From positions 30,765 to 94,764 of the forward strand of contig NZ_QLIX01000021.1 of NCBI RefSeq assembly GCF_003258945.1: DNA of 64,000 nt, written 5' to 3'. Position 1 is the first letter of the stretch, and every line of letters begins with the position of its first letter. A program made the position numbers and the translations under genes. The DNA is from Roseicella frigidaeris. Its GTDB lineage: Bacteria > Pseudomonadota > Alphaproteobacteria > Acetobacterales > Acetobacteraceae. Below are positions 9,267-19,399 of the stretch, piece after piece. Under the pieces are notes generated by a model. The model was not told where the DNA came from. It saw nothing but the letters and a program-made list of their open reading frames with translations, and searched no databases.

Positions 9267-9962
9267 TCAATGGTCCAGGGTGACTGCCCTGAGCGCCTTC
9301 TCGTCCTGGATGACGACTCGCCGCCTGCCGCCGGCGACAAGGCCGCTCCGCTGCCACATGCGCAGCGTCCGGCTGACGGTATGGAGCGTCGTACCCGCCA
9401 TCTCGGCGATATCCTGCCTGGAGAGCGGGAAAATGATCTCCGTGCCTCCCCCGACTGGCTGCCCTGCTTTGGCCGCGAGGCGCAGGAGCACCCTGGCGAT
9501 GCGGCACTCTACGGGCTCCGTCGCGAATTCTCGTGACCGATGCAACATCTCCTCTGTCCGGCCGCCGACCAGCCCAAGAGCGTTCGCGGAGATCCTGGGA
9601 TGCCGCTCCATCAATTCGCTGACCACCGCGGCGGGCCAGGTGAGAAGCCAGCTATCCACAATCGCCGTGGCGGTCGCCGGGTAGGGGGTGTGGCGGAAGA
9701 CTGCGACGCAGCCGGGCACGTCGCCCGGCTCCATAATCCCAATCGTGAGGGGTGCGCCACTCCCGGTCACATGCCCGATCTTTACCCATCCCTTCATCAC
9801 GAGATGCAGGTGCGTCGGCTCGCTGCCCTGCCGAAACACGGCCTGTCCGGCCCGAACCAGGCGCGATGTCCCCCTGGCGGCAATGCCCTCGAGAACCTTG
9901 GGGTCCAAACCGCCGAACAGTTCCGTGCAGCCCAGGAAGTCCGCGTCACCCTGCTGAGGCAT
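9267..9962 (-). CDS. Crp/Fnr-family regulator, NnrR/Dnr type
   Basis: A 231-residue Crp/Fnr protein. A cyclic-nucleotide-type sensor domain covers residues 15-130, followed by a long dimer helix and a winged helix-turn-helix with LSRQDIAEMAGTTLHTVSRT. The recognition helix reads LHTVSR rather than the VETISR of FNR or the RETVGR of CRP. This is the pattern I associate with NnrR/Nnr proteins that respond to nitric oxide. There is no N-terminal four-cysteine cluster, so direct oxygen sensing by an iron-sulphur centre is excluded. Its place next to nos and nor, and the TTG-N8-CAA boxes upstream of nosR and norC, support it as their activator. Confidence 0.85.
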   Translation of the reverse strand: MPQQGDADFLGCTELFGGLDPKVLEGIAARGTSRLVRAGQAVFRQGSEPTHLHLVMKGWVKIGHVTGSGAPLTIGIMEPGDVPGCVAVFRHTPYPATATAIVDSWLLTWPAAVVSELMERHPRISANALGLVGGRTEEMLHRSREFATEPVECRIARVLLRLAAKAGQPVGGGTEIIFPLSRQDIAEMAGTTLHTVSRTLRMWQRSGLVAGGRRRVVIQDEKALRAVTLDH

Positions 9963-10279
9963 GCTGTGTTCCTGTCCAGTTCCGCTTGGGCCGCCTCGCC
10001 CTGATGCCGGTCAGCGACGACGCTGGCTGACAGCACCTCACCGAACCTGTTCGTTTCGCCCATCCCCGAACTCGGACGATCTGTCGAGGGCGTTGCGGGA
10101 AGCAAGATCGGTCTCAGGCCGGCGGGCACCGCTCCTGGCGAGGATGCCGCTGCCTGGGCAGCCGTACAGCCCTCTCCACCATCCATCGCAAGGATCTGCG
10201 CATGCCCGCGCTCGGCCCTGTCAGGGCATATGCCGCCCCGGCTCGGCCGGCTTTCCTCCAACCGTGAGCCCGGTTCGCC
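9963..10279. other. Intergenic stretch, no gene recognised
   Basis: About 317 bases between the regulator and the end of the nos operon. No supported gene, no obvious TTG-N8-CAA box and no clear terminator hairpin with a T-run was seen. Confidence 0.45.
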
Positions 10280-11278
10280 CTATGCGTCGCCCCGCAGCGC
10301 GACGTCGGTGCCGTCGTGCCGCAGGATGCGCGCCTCGACGCCGGGCAACCGCCGCAGCGTCGCCGCGACCTCCGCCTCGGACATGAGGGAGAACGCCGTC
10401 GACAGGGCATCGGCCAGCGTCGCGTCCGGCGCCAGGACCGACACCGCCCGGTGAAGCTGCGGGCTGCGGCCGGTGCGCGGATCGAGCAGATGGGTGAAGC
10501 GCCCGGCCGCGTCGAAGACGAAGCCGCCATCGCCCGAACTGGCCAGCGCCCGATCCACCAGTTCCACCTCGCCCCAGAGGCGGCCGGGCGCGTCCGGATC
10601 CTCCAGCGCCGCCCGCCAGGGGCGGCCCGCAGGGTGACGGCCAATCGCATGCGTCTCGCCGAGATCGACCAGGGTTCGGCTTACCCCGGCACGGCGCAGC
10701 AGGTCCACCACGCGGTCGGTGAGGTAGCCCTGGGCGATGCCGTTCAGCGTCACGGCCATGCCCTTGCGCGTCAGCGCGATGCGGTCCGGCGAGACGAGCA
10801 GGCGTCGCTGATCCACCAGTGCCAGGGCAGCCTCGACGGCGTCCCGGGGCGGTCCCGCCGGGGCTGCCCCCGCCGCCGAGAAATGGTCGCGGTAGAGTGC
10901 CCAGAGCGGCTGCACCGTCACGTCGAACAGCCCGCCTGTCAGCATGGTGGCGTCTCGTGCCGCGCCCAGCAGGCGCACCATGTCGGGCGGGGGCGCCGCC
11001 AGCGCGCCGTGGCGGTTCAGCGCCGAGAGCTGGCTGTCCTCCCGCCAGAGGCTGAACAGCCTCTCGAGGCGCTCGATCTCGGCGACGCATTGCGCGATGA
11101 GCCCGCGCGCGGCCTCCGGGTCCGGGTGGTGCAGATGGATGCTGCCGACGCCGCCCAGCACCGGCCCCGTCCAGGTGAGGAGGCTCGGCGCGGCGGGCAC
11201 ATCCGTCGCCGAGGCGCCGAGCCTGGGCAGGCCAAGGCCTGCGGCGGCGGCGAGGATGCAGAGGACGCGTCGGCGCAT
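10280..11278 (-). CDS. nosX: NosX, FAD:protein FMN transferase (ApbE family)
   Basis: A 332-residue ApbE-like flavin transferase with an N-terminal signal peptide (RRRVLCILAAAAGLGLPRL). It attaches FMN to a threonine of NosR in the periplasm, which keeps the electron supply to N2O reductase running. The family motifs LNGIAQGYLTDRVVDLLR and FTHLLDPRTGR are present, together with ALASSGDGGFV. It is the last gene of nosRZDFYLX, 12 bases after nosL. The identity is secure from sequence and position. Confidence 0.92.
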   Translation of the reverse strand: MRRRVLCILAAAAGLGLPRLGASATDVPAAPSLLTWTGPVLGGVGSIHLHHPDPEAARGLIAQCVAEIERLERLFSLWREDSQLSALNRHGALAAPPPDMVRLLGAARDATMLTGGLFDVTVQPLWALYRDHFSAAGAAPAGPPRDAVEAALALVDQRRLLVSPDRIALTRKGMAVTLNGIAQGYLTDRVVDLLRRAGVSRTLVDLGETHAIGRHPAGRPWRAALEDPDAPGRLWGEVELVDRALASSGDGGFVFDAAGRFTHLLDPRTGRSPQLHRAVSVLAPDATLADALSTAFSLMSEAEVAATLRRLPGVEARILRHDGTDVALRGDA

Positions 11279-11290
11279 GCGCTCGTTCCT

Positions 11291-11890
11291 TCAGTGCGCC
11301 TGCGGCGCCGGGGCCGGGGCGCCGTGCTGGTGGCCCTCATGGGCGTGCTCCACGGCAGGGGCAGGGGTGGCCCCGGCCTCGGCGCCGCCGCCGACATCGC
11401 CCAGCACCCAGTCGCGCGGCAGCTCTGCCAGGCGCAGGGCACGACCGCCATGCTGGGCCACGAAGCGGTCCGCCGCGGCGCGGTCGGAGAAGGGCACGGC
11501 TTCCTCGGCCCCCATGCCGCCGCGCCGGTCGCTGCCGAGGACGAACCATGCCCGGCGCGCCTCGACCCAGTTGTCGGGACCCGGCTGGTCCCAGCTCGGC
11601 GCCGTCCCCATGTCGGAAACGTAGATGGCGCGGATCGCCTTCGACTCCTCGTCGAGCAGCGTGAAGGCGACGGTGTCGCGGGCCGAGGTGAACCAGATCG
11701 GCCGGTCGTCGCCGCGCAGCAGGATCTGGCCCTTGGGGCCGGGATGCTCGAGCAGCGCCATGCCGCAGTAATGCCCGATGGCCTCCCGGGTCAGCGCGAC
11801 GGGCGGCGGCGCCTTGGCCGCCGTCGTCTCGTCGTCGCAGGCGGCCGGCAGCAGGGCGAGCAGCATGAGGAGGACCGGCAGGCGGCGCAT
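11291..11890 (-). CDS. nosL: NosL, copper chaperone lipoprotein
   Basis: A 199-residue lipoprotein with signal peptide and lipobox LLPAAC, so it should be anchored in a membrane facing the periplasm. NosL delivers Cu(I) for building the copper centres of N2O reductase. The copper-site motif HYCGMALLEHPG is intact. The C-terminus has an extra histidine-rich tail (HAHEGHQHG) that may bind additional metal. The start codon overlaps the nosY stop (ATGA). Confidence 0.93.
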   Translation of the reverse strand: MRRLPVLLMLLALLPAACDDETTAAKAPPPVALTREAIGHYCGMALLEHPGPKGQILLRGDDRPIWFTSARDTVAFTLLDEESKAIRAIYVSDMGTAPSWDQPGPDNWVEARRAWFVLGSDRRGGMGAEEAVPFSDRAAADRFVAQHGGRALRLAELPRDWVLGDVGGGAEAGATPAPAVEHAHEGHQHGAPAPAPQAH

Positions 11891-12720
11891 CACAGCTCCC
11901 TCCGCGAGAACAGGGCGGCCGCGACGCCCAGCGGCAGCAGCGCCCAGGCCGCCAGCGCGGCGAGCAGCAGGGACGGCGTCAGGCCGCTCTCCCCGCCCAG
12001 CGCCGCCATGCCCGACAGCATCCGGACATCCGCCAACCCCGCCAGGTTGAACAGCCGGTAGGCGTCGGCCGGGTTCAGCAGAAGCAGCGCATCCACCGCG
12101 CCCCCGGAGAGGTGCTCGCCCTGGTCGGCGACCAGCACGCCGAGCAGGCCCATGTCCCAGAGCAGCACCAGCAGCAGCCACAGCCCCACCGCGATGCCTG
12201 CCGCCGTGCCGCGATCCCGCACCAGGGTGCTGGCCAGCGTGCCGAGCGCGACGAAGGCGGCGCCGAGCAGGACCGAGGAGCCGAGCATGCAGGCGAAGGC
12301 CCACCAGCCCGCGGGCGCGACCTGCGCCCCGGTGGCCGCCAGCGCGACGGCGGCCGCGCCATAGCCGAGCAGCGTCGCCATGCCGAGGATGGCGACATGG
12401 CCCAGGAATTTCCCGGCCAGCACCTGCCAGCGCGCAACGGGGTAGGTCAGGAGGAGAAGCAGCGTGCCGCGCTCGATCTCGCCGACCACGGCGTCGTGCG
12501 ACAGCAGCAGGGCGATCAGCGGCAGCAGGAACACCGAGAGGCTCGAAAGGCTGACCACCACCACCTCGAGCGCCCCGGCACCGACTCGCCCGGCGGGCGC
12601 GGCGCCGAGAAAGGCCAGCGTCAGGGCCAGCGCCGCGAGGAGGAGCGTGGCGGCGACGACCCAGCGGTTCCGGATGCCCTCGCGGATCTCCTTCTCCGCG
12701 ACCAGGAGCACGGCCTTCAT
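11890..12720 (-). CDS. nosY: NosY, ABC-type permease of the Nos maturation system
   Basis: A 276-residue integral membrane protein with about six helices, typical of NosY, the membrane subunit of the NosFY ABC transporter. That complex is needed for assembly of the CuZ sulphide-bridged copper centre. It begins with the conserved AEKEIREGIRNRWVVAATLL, and the loop GEIERGTLLLLLTYPVAR is also characteristic. It overlaps nosF by 4 bases and nosL by 1 base, so it is translationally coupled. Confidence 0.93.
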   Translation of the reverse strand: MKAVLLVAEKEIREGIRNRWVVAATLLLAALALTLAFLGAAPAGRVGAGALEVVVVSLSSLSVFLLPLIALLLSHDAVVGEIERGTLLLLLTYPVARWQVLAGKFLGHVAILGMATLLGYGAAAVALAATGAQVAPAGWWAFACMLGSSVLLGAAFVALGTLASTLVRDRGTAAGIAVGLWLLLVLLWDMGLLGVLVADQGEHLSGGAVDALLLLNPADAYRLFNLAGLADVRMLSGMAALGGESGLTPSLLLAALAAWALLPLGVAAALFSRREL

Positions 12721-13631
12721 TCGCCCCTCCCGGCGCGGTTCCGCAGGAAATGGCCGTAGAGCTCGTCGAGCGTCGGCTGCAGCACCTCGAGATCGGCGAC
12801 GCGCGGATCCCCGGCCGCCCGGCGAAGCAGCGTCATCTTGTCCTCCTGGAGACAGGACAGCTCGAACAGGCGGGGACCGATGCGGCGGGCCTGGCCGTCC
12901 ACCCAATCCGGCACCGCCTCCGCCGCCAGGGTCAGCCGCAGCCGCACGGGCAGCATGGCCAGCTGGCGCAGCTCGGTCATGTTGCCGTCCGCCACCACCC
13001 GGCCGTGGTCGAGGATGACCACCCGCTCCACCCGGCCCTCCAGCTCCTCCAGCGCGTGCGAGGAGAGCAGGACGGTGGTGCCGCCGCCCGCCAGCGTCGC
13101 CAGCATCTCGTAGAGCCCCTGCCGCACGGCCGGGTCGAGGCCGGTGGTCGGCTCATCGAGGAGCAGGGCGCGGGGGTGGCCAAGCATCGCCTGGGCAAGG
13201 CCCAGCCTCTGGCGCATGCCCTTCGAATAGCCGCCGACCCGCCGCCGGGCCGCCTCGGCGAGGCCGACGCGCGCCAGCAGCTCATCCGCGGCCGCGGCCC
13301 GCTCGCCCTTCAGCCGGGCGAAGAAGCGCAGCACCTCCCGCCCGGTCAGCGCCGGGTTGAAGCTGACATTCTCCGGCAGCCAGCCAAGCCGCTGGCGCAC
13401 CCCGGCCACGCCCGCGGCCGGGTCCTCGCCCAGAACCCGGAGGCTTCCGGCGCTCGGGCGGATCAGGCCGAGCATCAGCTTCATCAGCGTGGTCTTGCCG
13501 GCGCCGTTGTGGCCGACCAGCGCCACCCGGGCGCCCTGGGGCAGGCCGAAGGAGACGTCGCGGACGGCTTCGACCGCGCCGTAGCGCTTGGCGACCCCCT
13601 CCAGCTCGATGACATGCAGGTCGGCCTTCAT
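12717..13631 (-). CDS. nosF: NosF, ABC ATP-binding subunit
   Basis: A 304-residue ATPase partner of NosY. Walker A is GHNGAGKTTL, the signature is YSKGMRQRLGLAQA, and Walker B is ALLLDEPTTGLD, followed by the switch histidine in SSHALEE. The C-terminal 90 residues form the extra domain normal for NosF/CcmA-like ATPases. It starts with an ATG that overlaps the nosD stop codon by 4 bases. Confidence 0.94.
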   Translation of the reverse strand: MKADLHVIELEGVAKRYGAVEAVRDVSFGLPQGARVALVGHNGAGKTTLMKLMLGLIRPSAGSLRVLGEDPAAGVAGVRQRLGWLPENVSFNPALTGREVLRFFARLKGERAAAADELLARVGLAEAARRRVGGYSKGMRQRLGLAQAMLGHPRALLLDEPTTGLDPAVRQGLYEMLATLAGGGTTVLLSSHALEELEGRVERVVILDHGRVVADGNMTELRQLAMLPVRLRLTLAAEAVPDWVDGQARRIGPRLFELSCLQEDKMTLLRRAAGDPRVADLEVLQPTLDELYGHFLRNRAGRGE

Positions 13632-14980
13632 GACCGCCACCCCGACCCGGCCTCCGGTGGCGGGGGCGGCGCGACCAGCGGGTGGCTGTCCATCACGCCG
13701 CCGGGCAGGATGGCGGGGAACTGGGACTGCGCCCAGCGGAGCACCTGGACCGCGGGGCTGTTCAACAGCAGCTTGGCCCGCGGCGCGGTCCACAGCACGC
13801 GGTCCACGAGGTCGTTCGGCCGGTAGGCGGCGTCGGCGGTGCCGTCCCGGTTCAGGTCGAAGGCCGGGTTGTCGGACCAGTAATTGCCCTGCCCGTCGCG
13901 CGACCAATCCAGGTGCCGGGTGCCGACATACTTCACCTGGTTGCGGTTGCCGATGAAGGCGTTGCCGGCGATGACATTGCCCTCCGAGCCGGCGGTGAAG
14001 TGGACGCCGATGCCGCAGCCCTCGAAGCGGTTGCCGGTGAAGCGGTTGTTGTTGGCGTTGTAGATGAAGACGCATTTGCCCGGGGCCGGGCCACCGGCCT
14101 CGCCCGCGACGAGGGCGGCATGCTCCCGGTCCTCGGCCCCGTCCTCGGCGCGGCGCGCCCAGGCGACGCGGCCGATCACCCAATTGCCGGTGATCTGCGA
14201 GCCGTTCGCGTAATTGAACAGCAGCCCGTGGTCGCGGTCGCCATCCGAGAGGTTGCCGCGCACGGTCAGCCGCTGCGAGTACATGATGGCGTAGCCGGCA
14301 TGGTTGCCGAAGGAGGCGTTGCCGCTCACCTCGCTGTCGTTGGTGTACATGTAGTGCACGCCGAAGCGCAGGTCGCGGAAGCGGTTGCCGATGAAGGCGT
14401 TGCGCTGGCTCGCCTTGGTGAAGATGCCGTCTCGGCCCCAGCGGATGTCGTTGCCCTCGATGCGGGTCCCCGGCGCGTTCCAGAGGCTGATGCCGTCGCC
14501 GCGCTCCGACATCCGGCCGCCCCGGCGGCCGAGGATGGTGTTGCCGCGCACGATCGCCCCAGGGGCGCCGTGGACATAGACGCCGAAGAGGTTGCCCTCC
14601 ATCCGGTTGCCCTCGACCACCGCGCGGGCGGCGGACTGCTCGAGGAAGACGGCGCTATCCATGCCGTCGAGGCTGGAGCCGGAGCCGCGCAGCAGCAGGC
14701 CGCGCACCGCGGCGCCCGGCGCCAGGACGGTGATGACGCTCCCCCGGTCCGGCGCCTCCAGGATCGCGCCCTCCCGGCCCGCCAGGGTGACCGGCCGGTC
14801 GAGGCGCACGGGCCCGCGATGGGTGCCGGGGAGGAGCTCCAGCGCCTCCCCGGGCCCGGCGGCCTCGATAGCCGCCTGCAGGTCGTCCCCGGGCGCGATG
14901 ACGCGCGCCCAGGCGGGCAGGGCCGCGGTCGCCAGGACCGCGGCAAGCAGCAGGGCGAATGAGGGCGTGGAGCCCCTCAC
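13628..14980 (-). CDS. nosD: NosD, periplasmic copper-site assembly protein
   Basis: A 450-residue exported protein made of right-handed beta-helix (CASH) repeats, visible as repeating G-N-x-F/I units such as GNRMEGN, GNTILG, GNDIRWG, GNRFRD and GNAFIGNRN. NosD works with NosFY in supplying sulphur for CuZ of N2O reductase. The start is taken as the GTG at 14980, which overlaps the nosZ stop as GTGA and leaves a clean signal peptide ([18 protein letters not shown]). A longer frame to 15049 would run into nosZ. Confidence 0.92.
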   Translation of the reverse strand: MRGSTPSFALLLAAVLATAALPAWARVIAPGDDLQAAIEAAGPGEALELLPGTHRGPVRLDRPVTLAGREGAILEAPDRGSVITVLAPGAAVRGLLLRGSGSSLDGMDSAVFLEQSAARAVVEGNRMEGNLFGVYVHGAPGAIVRGNTILGRRGGRMSERGDGISLWNAPGTRIEGNDIRWGRDGIFTKASQRNAFIGNRFRDLRFGVHYMYTNDSEVSGNASFGNHAGYAIMYSQRLTVRGNLSDGDRDHGLLFNYANGSQITGNWVIGRVAWARRAEDGAEDREHAALVAGEAGGPAPGKCVFIYNANNNRFTGNRFEGCGIGVHFTAGSEGNVIAGNAFIGNRNQVKYVGTRHLDWSRDGQGNYWSDNPAFDLNRDGTADAAYRPNDLVDRVLWTAPRAKLLLNSPAVQVLRWAQSQFPAILPGGVMDSHPLVAPPPPPEAGSGWRS

Positions 14981-16926
14981 GCGTTCTGCGCCTCGACCAG
15001 CATGCGGCCTTTCATCTCCATGTGCATCGCATGGCAGAACCAGGTGCAATAGTACCAGTGCACGCCCGGGCTCGCGGCGACGAAGGTCACCGAGGCCGTC
15101 GCCTGCGGCTGGATCTCCATGCTGATGCCGTAGTTGGTGATGGCGAAGCCGTGGCAGAGGTCCGCCACGTCGTCGATATTGGTGACATAGACCGTCACCT
15201 CGTCGCCCTGCTTCACCCGGAACTCCTCGAGCCCGTATTGCGGCGCCGCGGAGGTCATGTAGACCCGCACCTTGTTGCCGTCGCGGACGACCTTGCTGTC
15301 GACCAGCAGATCCACGCCATCCGCCTGCGCCTGCCCCAGCGCGTCCCCGAAGAAGGCGTCGTCGCGCTTCCAGCTATCCACCGGGTTGATCTTGGAGCGG
15401 TGGACGATGGTCGCGTCATGCGGCTCGGCATAGCTGGGGCCGTCATGGACCAGCACCATACGGTCGCCGGAGATATCGATGAGCTGGTCGTTCTCCGGCT
15501 TCAGCGGGCCGACATTGAGGAAGCGGTCCTTGGAGAATTTGTTGAGCGAGATGAGCCAGCGGCCGTCCGCCTCCTTGGTCTGGCCCATGGATGTGTGGTT
15601 GTGGCCCGGCTGGTAGTGGACGTCGATCTTCTGGATGATCGGGTTCACCTTCTCGCCCTTGAAGGCGCGCTTCGCCGCCTCGATGTTCCACTTGCAAACC
15701 TGGCTGTCGATGAACAGCGTGGTGTAGGCGTTGCCCTTGCCGTCATAGGCGGTGTGGAGCGGGCCAAGGCCGATCTCGGGCTCCGCCACCACCGTGTCGC
15801 GCGGCTGGATCTTGTCGTCGAACAGGGCGTCGAACTTCCGCACATCGAAGACGGTGACGGTCGGCGACAGCTTGCCGTTGGCCACCACATGGATGCCGTC
15901 CGGGGCGGTGTTGATGCCGTGCGGGCTGTTCGCCACGGGGATGTAGCGGGTCAGCGGCGAGCCATGCGTGCCGTCCAGCACCGGAACGCCGCCGATCTCG
16001 CGGTAGTCCTTGCGCCGGACCGCCTCCTCGATGCGCTTGAGGTTGAAGACGACGACCCAATCCTGCTCGCTCGCCATCATCCCGGCCAGGTTGACCGCGC
16101 CTTCCGAGTTGTAGCAGGTCGAGAAGGCGTACTTGCCCTGATAGTCGGCGTCGGTGTTGTCGAGGTTGCCGTCGACGATGATCTGCCAGGCGACCTGCAT
16201 GGTGTCGCCGTCCACCGCCGTGAAGATGGAGCGGTAGTTCTCCGGCTTGTCGAGGTCGCGCCCGTCATTCGGAATCGGCACCCGATCCTCGCCGTTGCAG
16301 AAGACGTAGCCGGTGCGGGGGTATTTCTGGACCCGCAGGCCATGGACGGTGGCCTGGTTGGGCAGCTGGATGATCTTGTCGCAGCGCATCACGTCCAACC
16401 GGATGCGGGCAACGCGGGTGTTCAGCTTGTCGTTCACGAACAGGTAGCGGCCGTCATAGGTCCCGTCGGTGAAGGACAGGTGCGGGTGGTGCAGGTCGCC
16501 GCTGTCGTAGGTCTGCCGGCCGATGCGCGCGAGATGCGCCTTCGCCTCCGGCGTCAGCCCCTCGGTCAGCACCTTCAGGCTCTCGTTGGTCTGCCCCCAG
16601 CCGGTGGCGCTGTCGCGGTTGAAGACCGGCACGCGGATCAGCTCGCGCATCGAGGGCAGGCCGTAGATGCGCACCTCGCCGGACTGGCCGGAGGAGAAGA
16701 AGACGTAGTACTCGTCGAGCTCGCCGGGCTTGACCTCGATGCTCTGGCGGCCAGACGGGGCGGCCTGCGGCCGCGCCGGGGTCTGCGGCCGGGTCTGCGC
16801 CTCGGCGGGGGTGCTGCCGAAGGGCGACAGCGCGGCTCCGCCCGCGAACCCCATCGTGCCCGCGGCCGCGGTGGTCCCCAGCAGCTTGCGGCGGTTCAGG
16901 CCCCTGTTCTCGTTGTCGGCCGACAT
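14977..16926 (-). CDS. nosZ: NosZ, nitrous-oxide reductase (clade I, Tat-exported)
   Basis: This 649-residue enzyme reduces N2O to N2 in the periplasm. A Tat signal with [13 protein letters not shown] is at the N-terminus, which marks the clade I form. All seven CuZ histidines can be placed: HHPH in the first propeller blades, [26 protein letters not shown] and EPHDA. The CuA domain ends with LCHGFAI and [12 protein letters not shown], containing the two cysteines, histidine and methionine. The ATG at 16926 was chosen over the one at 16944 because CAGGAGAC precedes it at good spacing. It follows nosR directly. Confidence 0.97.
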   Translation of the reverse strand: MSADNENRGLNRRKLLGTTAAAGTMGFAGGAALSPFGSTPAEAQTRPQTPARPQAAPSGRQSIEVKPGELDEYYVFFSSGQSGEVRIYGLPSMRELIRVPVFNRDSATGWGQTNESLKVLTEGLTPEAKAHLARIGRQTYDSGDLHHPHLSFTDGTYDGRYLFVNDKLNTRVARIRLDVMRCDKIIQLPNQATVHGLRVQKYPRTGYVFCNGEDRVPIPNDGRDLDKPENYRSIFTAVDGDTMQVAWQIIVDGNLDNTDADYQGKYAFSTCYNSEGAVNLAGMMASEQDWVVVFNLKRIEEAVRRKDYREIGGVPVLDGTHGSPLTRYIPVANSPHGINTAPDGIHVVANGKLSPTVTVFDVRKFDALFDDKIQPRDTVVAEPEIGLGPLHTAYDGKGNAYTTLFIDSQVCKWNIEAAKRAFKGEKVNPIIQKIDVHYQPGHNHTSMGQTKEADGRWLISLNKFSKDRFLNVGPLKPENDQLIDISGDRMVLVHDGPSYAEPHDATIVHRSKINPVDSWKRDDAFFGDALGQAQADGVDLLVDSKVVRDGNKVRVYMTSAAPQYGLEEFRVKQGDEVTVYVTNIDDVADLCHGFAITNYGISMEIQPQATASVTFVAASPGVHWYYCTWFCHAMHMEMKGRMLVEAQNA

Positions 16927-16940
16927 GTGAGTCTCCTGGC

Positions 16941-19214
16941 TCATTGGCCCGGGGCGGCGGGCGCGTCGCCCTTGGCCCCGGTCCGGGTGATGCTGGTCTT
17001 CGGCGGGCCCTTGCTCCCGGGGAGCGGCACCGCGGACATGGCGATCTGCTTCTCGCGCTTGAGGCGCCGCTGGATGTTGTGCGGGCAGCGGTCCTCGGCG
17101 CGGTACAGCTCCTGGCAGTGCATGCAGTAGATGCACTCGTTCGGATTGATGTTGCCCTCGGGGTGGATGGACTGGACCGGGCACTCGCGGGCGCAGCGCC
17201 CGCAGGGATTGCCGCATTCCGGCCAGCGCTTCAGCCATTCGAAGGTCCGCATCCGGCCGGGGATGGCGAGCGCGGCGCCGAGCGGACAAAGGTAGCGGCA
17301 GAAGAAGCGCTCGACGAAGAGCCCGGCCAGCAGCAGCGCGACGGCATAGAGCGCGAAGGGCCAGTCGCGCATGAATTTCAGGATGATGGCGGTCTTGAAC
17401 GGCTCGACCTCCGCCATCTGCTCGGCCATTGCCAGCGAGTGGAAGGAGACGCCGAACAGGATCAGGAAGACGATGTACTTGATGGGCCAGAGGCGCTCGT
17501 GCAGGCCCCAGGGCAGGGTCCATTGCGGCACCTTCAGCGCCTGCGCGACCGTCGCCAGCAATTCCTGCAGGGCGCCGAAGGGGCAGAGCCAGCCGCAGAA
17601 GACGCCGCGCCCCCAGAAGAGCAGCGCCGCGGCGACGCCGCACCAGAGCACGAAGATGAGCGGGGCGGTCAGGAAGTAGTCCCAGCTGAACCCGGTCAGC
17701 AGCGAATTGGCGAAGGTCAGGACGTTGACGACCGAGAGCTGGGCGTTGGCGTACCAGCCGAGCCAGAGCAGGGTCCAGAGCAGGAAGCCGCGCCGCACCC
17801 AACGGTACAGCGTGGGGCGCCGCACCAGCTGGTCCTGGAAGAAGAAGATGCCGGTCAGGATCAGCAGCGCGACGGCGGTGACGCCGATGTCCCAGGTCTT
17901 GGCCTGCCAGATCCGCTGCCACAGCGGCTCCTCGAGCGGACCTTCGCCTGCGGCCTGCGGCGCGGGCTGCGCCGCGGCCGGTGCGAGGGCCGGGGCGGGG
18001 GGCGGCTGGACCAGGTACTGGTCAGGCAGGCGGTAGCCGAGTTCGAAGGTCAGGAACGCCTTGTCGCGTGCACCGATGGCCCGCTGCACGAGCAGCTGGA
18101 GCTGCCAGGGCTCGACCGGGTCGAGGTCGAAATCCGGCGGGACGACGAAGAGCGAGATCTCGGGCAGGCGCGGCGCCCCGGCGGCGGCGATGTCGCCGAG
18201 CCGGGTGTGGTCGCGGTCGCGGAAGCGCAGGGTGCGGCCGTCCTGGACAAGCTCGATCCGGTCGAAGATGCCGCCGCGGACATAGCCGGAGCCCTTGAAG
18301 GAGTAGGCGCCCTCGCCCGCCACCAGGACCGCCTGCTGACCGGGCCGCAGGCGCTGGGTCAGCCGTTGGTAGCCGTCCTCGCCCAGCAGGCTGCGGCCGA
18401 TGGTCGGCACGCTGACCGAGGCGGCGTAGAGGTCGATGAAGGTGTCGTCCGGGTCGCCGGGCTCGGGGTTGTCGGCGGCGGTCTGGTTGCCGTTGCGGGC
18501 GAAGGCGTCGTTGACCTCGCCAATGGAGAGATGCAGCCGCCGGACGGAACCGTCGCCCAGCAGGCCCTCCCAGTCCCGGACCTCACCGGGCCCGGGGGCG
18601 AGGGTCGGCGCTGCCCGCGGCGGGGCCGGCGCCGCGCCCGGCGCGCCGCCCGCGGCCGCGACGCCCAGCCGCCCGGCCCGCAGCAGCTTCACCGTGGAGC
18701 GCACCACGCTGTCGTTGATGACCAGCACGGTGACGGTCGCGCCACTGACGATGTCGGCCTGCGGCGGGCGCTGCTCGCCACGCGCCACCGGCCCCATGGC
18801 CGCGCCGACCAGATGGTTCAGGGCATCGACGATCTTCCGCTGCGGGATGCCGATCAGGACGATCGGCTCATGGTGCTCCTGCAGGCTGATGCCGCGGATG
18901 ACACCGTCCGTGTCAGCGGCGACCAGGACGGCGATGGGCTTGCCGGAGTAGCCCGTCGAGTCCGTCACGTCGGTGTTCAGCCAGACATGGCCGACCAGCC
19001 GGCTGCCGGAAAAGACCGGTGCGATCGGCGGCTCCCCCTCGGGCGGGCCGATGCGGTCGGCCCCCGGGAAGATCTCGCCAGGCTGTATGCGGGGCAGGAA
19101 TTCGGAGAGCCGCGCGGCGGAGGCGGGCAGCACCATGATGCCGAGCAGGAGGACGACCAGGGCCGCGGCCCGATGCCACCGGCTTACGGCAATCCCAATC
19201 GACGACCATTGCAA
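16941..19214 (-). CDS. nosR: NosR, membrane flavo-iron-sulphur protein for N2O reduction
   Basis: A 757-residue polytopic protein. A signal segment is followed by a periplasmic FMN-binding domain (residues 80-190, with VSGATVTVL carrying the flavinylated threonine), a long periplasmic linker, five or so membrane helices, and two C-terminal 4Fe-4S clusters ([13 protein letters not shown] and [18 protein letters not shown]). CxxxCP motifs of the polyferredoxin type lie between helices ([24 protein letters not shown]). It supplies electrons to NosZ. The frame begins at TTG 19214, and GGCGGAGA upstream supports this rare start; no in-frame ATG lies before the signal segment. Confidence 0.95.
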   Translation of the reverse strand: MQWSSIGIAVSRWHRAAALVVLLLGIMVLPASAARLSEFLPRIQPGEIFPGADRIGPPEGEPPIAPVFSGSRLVGHVWLNTDVTDSTGYSGKPIAVLVAADTDGVIRGISLQEHHEPIVLIGIPQRKIVDALNHLVGAAMGPVARGEQRPPQADIVSGATVTVLVINDSVVRSTVKLLRAGRLGVAAAGGAPGAAPAPPRAAPTLAPGPGEVRDWEGLLGDGSVRRLHLSIGEVNDAFARNGNQTAADNPEPGDPDDTFIDLYAASVSVPTIGRSLLGEDGYQRLTQRLRPGQQAVLVAGEGAYSFKGSGYVRGGIFDRIELVQDGRTLRFRDRDHTRLGDIAAAGAPRLPEISLFVVPPDFDLDPVEPWQLQLLVQRAIGARDKAFLTFELGYRLPDQYLVQPPPAPALAPAAAQPAPQAAGEGPLEEPLWQRIWQAKTWDIGVTAVALLILTGIFFFQDQLVRRPTLYRWVRRGFLLWTLLWLGWYANAQLSVVNVLTFANSLLTGFSWDYFLTAPLIFVLWCGVAAALLFWGRGVFCGWLCPFGALQELLATVAQALKVPQWTLPWGLHERLWPIKYIVFLILFGVSFHSLAMAEQMAEVEPFKTAIILKFMRDWPFALYAVALLLAGLFVERFFCRYLCPLGAALAIPGRMRTFEWLKRWPECGNPCGRCARECPVQSIHPEGNINPNECIYCMHCQELYRAEDRCPHNIQRRLKREKQIAMSAVPLPGSKGPPKTSITRTGAKGDAPAAPGQ

Positions 19215-19237
19215 GGAGACTGTCTCCGCCGCACCAG

Positions 19238-19286
19238 GTCGGGAAGTTTACGCTTCACAGGCAGCCGCCTCTTTGATCCTGGACAA
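19238..19286 (-). promoter_or_regulatory. Predicted FNR/NnrR-type promoter of nosR
   Basis: TTGATCCTGGACAA at 19273-19286 is a TTG-N8-CAA box. On the minus strand it is followed after 22 bases by TAAACT (19250-19245) as a -10. This spacing is that of a class II Fnr-type activator site centred at -41.5, predicting a start near 19238 and a 24-base leader that still contains the GGCGGAGA ribosome site. Confidence 0.6.
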
Positions 19287-19399
19287 CCACCGCCTGTTTG
19301 TCCCTCCCCAATTGCCTTTTGTCGCCCGCAACGCGGAAGACGGGTTCCCGTTTCGTGGAAACGCGCTATCGACGACGGAGGCAGGACGGAGACACACCG

